Assembly: GCA_920105625.2 (NCBI GenBank)
Contig: OV050030.1
Coordinates: 351,478,425 to 351,542,424 of the forward strand
DNA: 64,000 bases
Direction of reading: 5' to 3'
Source of the DNA: Clusia tigrina
Taxonomy: Eukaryota > Arthropoda > Insecta > Diptera > Clusiidae
Part shown: positions 58,838 to 64,000 of the stretch, in pieces
Layout of the letters: each line of letters opens with the position of its first letter
Position numbering within the stretch: the stretch's first letter is position 1
The notes under the pieces: generated by a model
The model's database searches: none
What the model was told of the DNA's origin: nothing
Seen by the model: only the letters and a program-made list of their open reading frames with translations
Translations under genes and position numbers: made by a program

Positions 58838-59460
58838 CCAAAGAATATCGACGTAATAAGAAGTCCTATAAAGAAGAAGAGCAAAATCTTGAGAACTACA
58901 GAATCATGAAAACTACAGAACTTTGAATTCATACATATGTATGTATGGTTGTTTGTATACTTATAAGCAAAATAAAAAGAAAGAAAACAAACCCAAAAAA
59001 TGAATACATATATACTCGCAGGTAGCGGTGGAATAAAATTGTATGAAAAGAGAACAAAGCGCCTTTATGTCTAGAATCATTTATATTTGCACATTATTGG
59101 AGTTATTTTTTTTTTGTGTGGTCTGGCTCATTTAAAAAAATAAAATCCATAAGAATTCAATTTCTTATTTCGTTCAATATGTTCAAAATAGGCATACATA
59201 CATATGTATGTATGTAGGAACATATAGCAGCAAAATTAACTCAAATTTTTTTTTTTTTATCAGTATTTAATCACAAATAAATACAATATTAATTAAAAAT
59301 TGAAAGAATTTCACATTTATTTTATTAAGTATAGGAAAATGCATGTTTTTTTAACCATTTTATAATATAAATAAATATTTTTATCTATTACCTATTCAAT
59401 TTAAACATTTATGTATATAAAATATTTCTAAATGATACATACATATGTATGCGCGCTTAA
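58838..59460 (+). repeat. Left inverted arm
   Basis: Reverse complement of 61382-62047 apart from small differences and a 43-bp insertion in the right arm. It contains several TACATATGTA palindromes. Confidence 0.92.
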
Positions 59461-60404
59461 CCAAATCTACTTGCTTTAAAGTTTTTTCCCAATAGCCGCC
59501 ATTCGAAATACTACAAACGATGTGCTCAATGCATGACTCCTCATGACTTGGAGATTTGGGCAATGGAAACTAATTGCAAAAAATTCTTAAAGCTTCGTTC
59601 ATATTGTCTCTGGGTACGCATGCACTTATGTATATGGGAAATACTTTGAATCTGATTATATATTTTGACCTACATTTGTATTTAATATTTGGGCCTTTTT
59701 TGATTTTCCTCTTTTTATTTTTGCCTTATCACTACTTCTTCTATGCATGTATTATATATTAATATATTTGCATAATTTATTATATAATTAGTTAATGGAT
59801 ATGAGAGTATATATATAATGTATATAATAAATGCCTTATATATGTAATATATAAAATATGTAATTTATTTTTAAGATATGTTGCATACATATTCCATATA
59901 TAAAAAACAATAATTCTTCCATCTTGAGCAATTGTAAGAAGTTAAAAGTGATTTTTATTTTAAATATTTTATTGAACAAAATTCATGAGAGTAAACATTA
60001 TTTTTACATTTTTTCCTTACAGAAATTTAATGTTCATGATATAATAATTTTTTATTGCTATATTTGCATTTTCCACACAACCTAAGATGTCTGCAAAATG
60101 GAGCGTTACCGATTTTTTGTTTGAGGTTTTCGGTTCCCCTGTAGGCCTATTCAACATATATATACAATATATATAATAACACAAAAAAATATAATTGCGA
60201 AAATTTACAAAAATGTACCAAATGCCATTTCATGTGGTTAATTTTTGTAATTTTTTTTCGGCTTTTCTCGTCCGATTTACTTTTATCCTTTGTTGATCAT
60301 TTTTTATTAATTCCCGCGCTTGCCATTTGGCATTCTTAAAGAGAAGGACTGTTATAAAAAATTCAAATAACTGAAGTCTATATCTGGCGCATTCATTTTC
60401 TTCG

Positions 60405-60840
60405 GATTCCCAGGAATGGATCCAAACGTTTTAAATAATTTTGCAAGTTTAGTAAAAGAAATGCCAAAAGATGCTCGTATTTGTGAAATGTTGATAGATG
60501 ATAAGTATTCGAAGAGATCTAGTTTACAATAAATGCGATGACATTATAAATGGATACGTAGACCTTGGAAATGGAAACCGAACACAGGAACTTAGCAGCA
60601 AATGCTTATTTGTTATGCTAAAGTGCATTGTGGGAAACTGGAAATGCATGCTGAGTTACTACGCTTCCAGTAATGGGATACGTGGTGACAAACTGAAAGG
60701 TATTGTCTTTGAATGCATCGACATTGCAGGACAACTTGGTCTTAAAGTAGTGGCACTGGTGCGTTACCAAGGTCAATATAACAGGAATTTATACAAAATT
60801 CTGTAAGTTACATCTGATGCACCTTACTTCGTACACAATG
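60405..60840 (+). pseudogene. P-element/THAP9-type transposase fragment
   Basis: The first frame reads FFGFPGMDPNVLNNFASLV, KDARICEMLIDD (60400-60500). After a one-base shift the second frame (60498-60806) reads SIRRDLVYNKCDDIINGYVD, LGNG, KCLFVMLKCIVGNWKCMLSYY and LGLKVVALV. The order 'acidic pair - SIRR - YNK..GYVDLG - WK..Y - VV.L' is that of the RNase-H-like catalytic start in P-superfamily transposases. Only about 140 residues of the roughly 750 expected remain, with no THAP domain or C-terminal part. It is inactive. A THAP exon fragment lies at 9833-9948. Confidence 0.72.
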
Positions 60841-60867
60841 GCAATACGATTCATGCAATGTATGTTA

Positions 60868-61381
60868 CCCTCCGTCTCCACGGGCAATTTTTGATGGCAT
60901 AACAGCTGTCAAATTCGATTGCAATGGTTGGCAATATTTTAATGGTGGGCATTGCGATGTTATGCCATTGTCATTTTGAAAATGCCGTCAAGCAATCTAG
61001 TTCGCTGTGCCCACGCTTGAAAAAATTTTTTATTTAACGATGAAGAGGAAAAAAGAAGGTAACCGAAATTCTGGGTGAATCCTTTATTACAAAGAATGCA
61101 AATGCACAGTCTCCATTCATTTTAGCGTTTTTATTAATTTAATAGATGCGGTAAAACGAAAATGTCCGACGATGCTTCCACTGTGAGCGTCACGAAAAAA
61201 TGAAAAATGGCTGTCAAACAAACAAAATGACAACTGATTGCAACACAGCACGTTGGCAATTTATGGCATAACATATTTCATAACATAAATTGCCAACTTG
61301 AAGCAATTTGGAGTCTCCATTGGCAATTTGCTTGAAATTGCCAATGGCATACCATCAAAAATTGCCCGTGGAGACGTAGGG
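60868..61381. mobile_element. 514-bp MITE with TTA target duplication
   Basis: Terminal inverted repeats of 30 bp with one mismatch (CCCTCCGTCTCCACGGGC... and its inverse ending CGTAGGG). TTA lies on both sides (60865-60867 and 61382-61384). Inner palindromes (GGCAATTTATG / CATAAATTGCC) are present. The 3-bp TTA fits the PIF/Harbinger type. There is no ORF of size. Confidence 0.88.
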
Positions 61382-62047
61382 TTAAGCGCGCATACATATG
61401 TATGTGTGTATATCATTTAGAAATATTTTATATACATAAATGTTTAAATTAATTAGGCAATAGATAAAAATATTTATTTATATTATAAGATGGTTAAAAA
61501 AACATGCATTTTCCTATACTTAATAAAATAAATGTGAAATTCTTTCAATTTTGAATTAATATTGTATTTATTTGTGATAAAATACTGATAAAAAAAAAAA
61601 AGGAGAGATAATTTTGCTGCTATATGTTCCTACATACATATGTATGCCTATTTTGAACATATTGAACGAAATAACAAATTGAATTCTTATGGATTTTATT
61701 TTTTTAACTGAGCCAGACCACACAAAAAAAAATAACTCCAATAATGTGCAAATATAAATGATTCTAGACATAAAGGCGCTTTGTTCTCTTTTCATACAAT
61801 TTTATTCCACCGCTACCTGCGAGTATATATGTATTAATTTTTTGGGTTTATTTTCCTTCTTTTTATTTTGCTTATAAGTATACAAACAACCATACATACA
61901 TACATATGTATGAATTCAAAGTTCTGTAGTTTTCATGATTCTGTAGTTCTCAAGATTTGTCGCCCAATTAACTCGTAACGTGAAGAGCAAATCAAATATT
62001 TTGCTCTTCTTCTTTATAGGACTTCTTATTACGTTGATATTCTTTGG
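61382..62047 (-). repeat. Right inverted arm
   Basis: Inverse of 58838-59460. An extra 43-bp stretch sits at about 61958-62000 and has no partner in the left arm. Confidence 0.9.
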
Positions 62048-62127
62048 TGAAACTTATATCCTCAAGAAAACCACTAGGCCAGTTTCTGTGGACTCAAAAG
62101 CACACCAAATCCCATTTGATATAATGC

Positions 62128-62429
62128 TGCATACACACGAGGCAACCGTTGTTGCAACCAAGGCATGTTGCTTCGACGTTTGCCTCGTGTGTAGCTTTGT
62201 TGCTTGTTGAAATGCGTGTTGCCACAACCGTTGCCTGAAATATCAAAACATTTTGATATTTTGTGATGGTTGCCCAACGGTTGCATTGAATCGTTGTTTA
62301 CTGCTTTTACTGGGATAGTTCGTTGAAAACATGCGTGAAAAAATTTGCGTTTCTTCCGCGTATGTCCGTTTGATTTCATAATTGAACAAGAAAAACTGGT
62401 TGCTTGGACGGTTGTCCCGTGTGTATGCA
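62128..62429. mobile_element. 302-bp MITE-like element
   Basis: Terminal inverted repeats of about 21 bp, TGCATACACACGRGRCAACC, with two mismatches. A further inverted copy of the ACACACGAGGCAA part lies at about 62180-62195. No target duplication is visible and no coding. Confidence 0.65.
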
Positions 62430-62532
62430 TCTTAAAGACCATATCGGAAACAGCAAAGTCTGCACTATGCAATGTGAACTAAATTTCATAGGCTATATTT
62501 AATTGGCTCCATGGTGCTAATTCTGCAGGTAG

Positions 62533-63134
62533 TAGGGTAACCAGATTCAAAATGTATAAAAACAGTACAAAGAGTAAATAAAAAAGGTACAATTCGAAAA
62601 AAAAACAGTACATAAGTTTTTTTTATTAAAATAAGAACAAACACATTTATATTTCAATTCAATATAACATAAAAATATAATAAAAACAGTAAAATTGAAA
62701 TCTCGAGAAGTTTTTGTGTTTCGCACTGTTCTTTTTGAAGTAAATTTTGTTGAATACACAAAGTAGCAATTTTCATTTTCATGTAGAAAAGATTATGTAA
62801 ACTAAACAAAGTGAAGTTCTTTTTATAACAGGGTGGCTCAAATCTGTTAAATTCCTGTATTACACCAATTTTTACACTTAAAGAAACAAGGAGCTTATTT
62901 ACAGTTTGTTGAAAAAATGGTACATAATTTATAAAATCAATACTTTTACGTACTGATTTTGATGTTGTGCGAAAAGAGAGCTTATTTACAGTGTGTATAA
63001 AAAACCAGGACAAAAGCAGTACAAATTTTATAAAATCAGTACTTTTGCGTACTGATTTAGATGTTGTGAATAAAACAGTACACTCGTAAAAAACAGTACA
63101 TGTACTGTTAAAAACAGTACGTCTGGCAACCCTA
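62533..63134. mobile_element. 602-bp MITE with 8-bp target duplication (hAT type)
   Basis: Imperfect ends TAGGGTAACCAGA and (inverse) TAGGGTTGCCAGA, with the 8-bp repeat GCAGGTAG on both sides (62525-62532 and 63135-63142). Many AAAACAGTAC boxes lie inside, mostly near both ends. 8-bp duplications and this end sequence fit hAT-derived MITEs. Confidence 0.85.
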
Positions 63135-63142
63135 GCAGGTAG

Positions 63143-64000
63143 TCATTCCTACAACCACACCATATGAGATTCACTTGGATCGGTTAAGCGCACTCGAAAC
63201 TAAACTAACTAAAAATGTTTTTCTAACCTACCTTACATTATAAATTCCCTTAGTTAACACCATCATGCTGTCAACTACATCGCCCTTCTCCTGGCCGCAC
63301 TCCTCCATTCATCATTTGTGTCTCATGAAAAATAAAATACGAACGAAAAACCTACAATTCAACATCGATCTGGAAAATAGTTGAATATAAAACTATTCAA
63401 CTCGCAGGAGAATGCTAGTGACTTGTTAATTTTGACTTATATATTTGTATGATCAGCTGATTAGCACGATTAAGTAAAGTGCACACATATTTATATTATT
63501 AATTCTATTAACTTTTCTATAAATTAACTACCCTTTCAATAAACTGACAATTAACATTCATTACGTATATAGTTTTTGTTTGCAATTTATTCTCTTCCAA
63601 GTAACCTGTAAGGAACCTTCCTGTCTACGCTTGTGCTAAGGTGACGATCGTCGTTGTCCAGGGTTCATACAAAATTTATTTATTCGCAGGGTTGATTTAT
63701 AATTATTATTTATTATTAGAAAACTTAACCTATCCAACATTGATACATACTTAATTCTATTACAATGTGTTTTCCTGAAGTACGGCCGTGGTTTACAATA
63801 TATTACCAGACCGTAGCTTTTACAATGATAAAATATTTCACTCTATTTACGTGTGGTGGCGAGGAATCCCACGTTGCGGCGAAATAGTGCGTGGTGTTGA
63901 CTTATCTCCTGTACATTAGATCACGAGCGTATGGGTTAGCACCGAGAAAGGCAGACGAATCCCGGAATTCTCAGTGAAACTAAAGCGTCAACGTGTCCGT
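63143..64000. other. End of window, nothing recognised
   Basis: No frame of note, no repeats shared with the rest of the window. The last 250 bp are GC-richer and may belong to another unit continuing outside. Confidence 0.5.

Larger units (their letters stand above)
58838..62047 (+). mobile_element. P-superfamily remnant within ~620-660 bp inverted arms
   Basis: Long inverted arms (58838-59460 and 61382-62047) enclose 1.9 kb that carries a P-type transposase fragment and a MITE. Outside the arms the flanks are unrelated. True TIRs of P elements are short, so this could be a foldback-type derivative or an inverted duplication around the fragment. Confidence 0.65.

Overview
This window is repeat-rich heterochromatin-like DNA from an insect, most likely a higher (brachyceran) fly such as a tephritid. 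The evidence is the set of mobile-element families: BEL/Pao, mag-type and other Ty3/gypsy elements, LOA-type and RTE non-LTR elements, a roo-like element with an env-like tail, P-superfamily remnants and MITEs. A 25-base tRNA-Tyr-like primer site and the AT-rich spacers fit the same picture. I find no convincing single-copy host gene, rRNA or tRNA gene. Almost everything is transposable-element sequence, most of it broken.

Left third (1-23.2 kb). An LOA-type retrotransposon fragment (1-2425) is followed by BEL-1, a nearly complete BEL/Pao element on the minus strand (2431-9808). BEL-1 has LTRs, a CCCTC target duplication, a tRNA-Tyr primer site and gag and pol frames broken only by three TAG codons. 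It also has an intact extra ORF between pol and the 3' LTR that encodes a zinc-knuckle (nucleocapsid-like) protein. That ORF is preceded by a branch point, pyrimidine tract and AG, and the 5' leader carries a consensus splice donor just after the primer site. This looks like a spliced subgenomic ORF in the place where env normally sits, and it is the most unusual system here. Next come a THAP-domain exon scrap, a decayed gypsy fragment (minus), an LOA element flanked on both sides by (TA)n tracts (12072-17250), and a truncated roo-like BEL copy (18169-20693). A stretch of about 2.4 kb follows, holding only an unidentified broken coding region.

Middle (23.2-42.6 kb). One BEL/Pao element (BEL-2, 23232-36906, target duplication ATAAA) is split by a Russian-doll series of insertions. 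A non-coding tandem-repeat element (24968-34460) contains an LOA fragment (26531-34284). That fragment contains a mag-type gypsy element (27116-33214), which in turn contains an RTE element (28895-30155) flanked by a 229-bp target duplication. A third BEL element (BEL-3, minus) follows and ends in a 206-bp palindrome (42449-42654).

Right third (42.6-64 kb). Here lie a longer LOA element with a DUF4780-like ORF1 and an overlapping ORF2 (42655-46885), then a plus-strand copy of the decayed gypsy family interrupted by a 568-bp solo LTR. After these come the longer roo-like copy with gag, pol and env-like remnants (51381-57680) and an LTR-like promoter region with tandem repeats. Last are a P-superfamily remnant inside inverted arms of about 620-660 bp (58838-62047) and three MITE-like elements. 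The last 0.9 kb shows nothing recognisable.

The genes do not form a pathway. They are layers of insertions, and the nesting gives a relative history. The density and nesting also make the window a reasonable piRNA-cluster candidate, which only small-RNA data can test.
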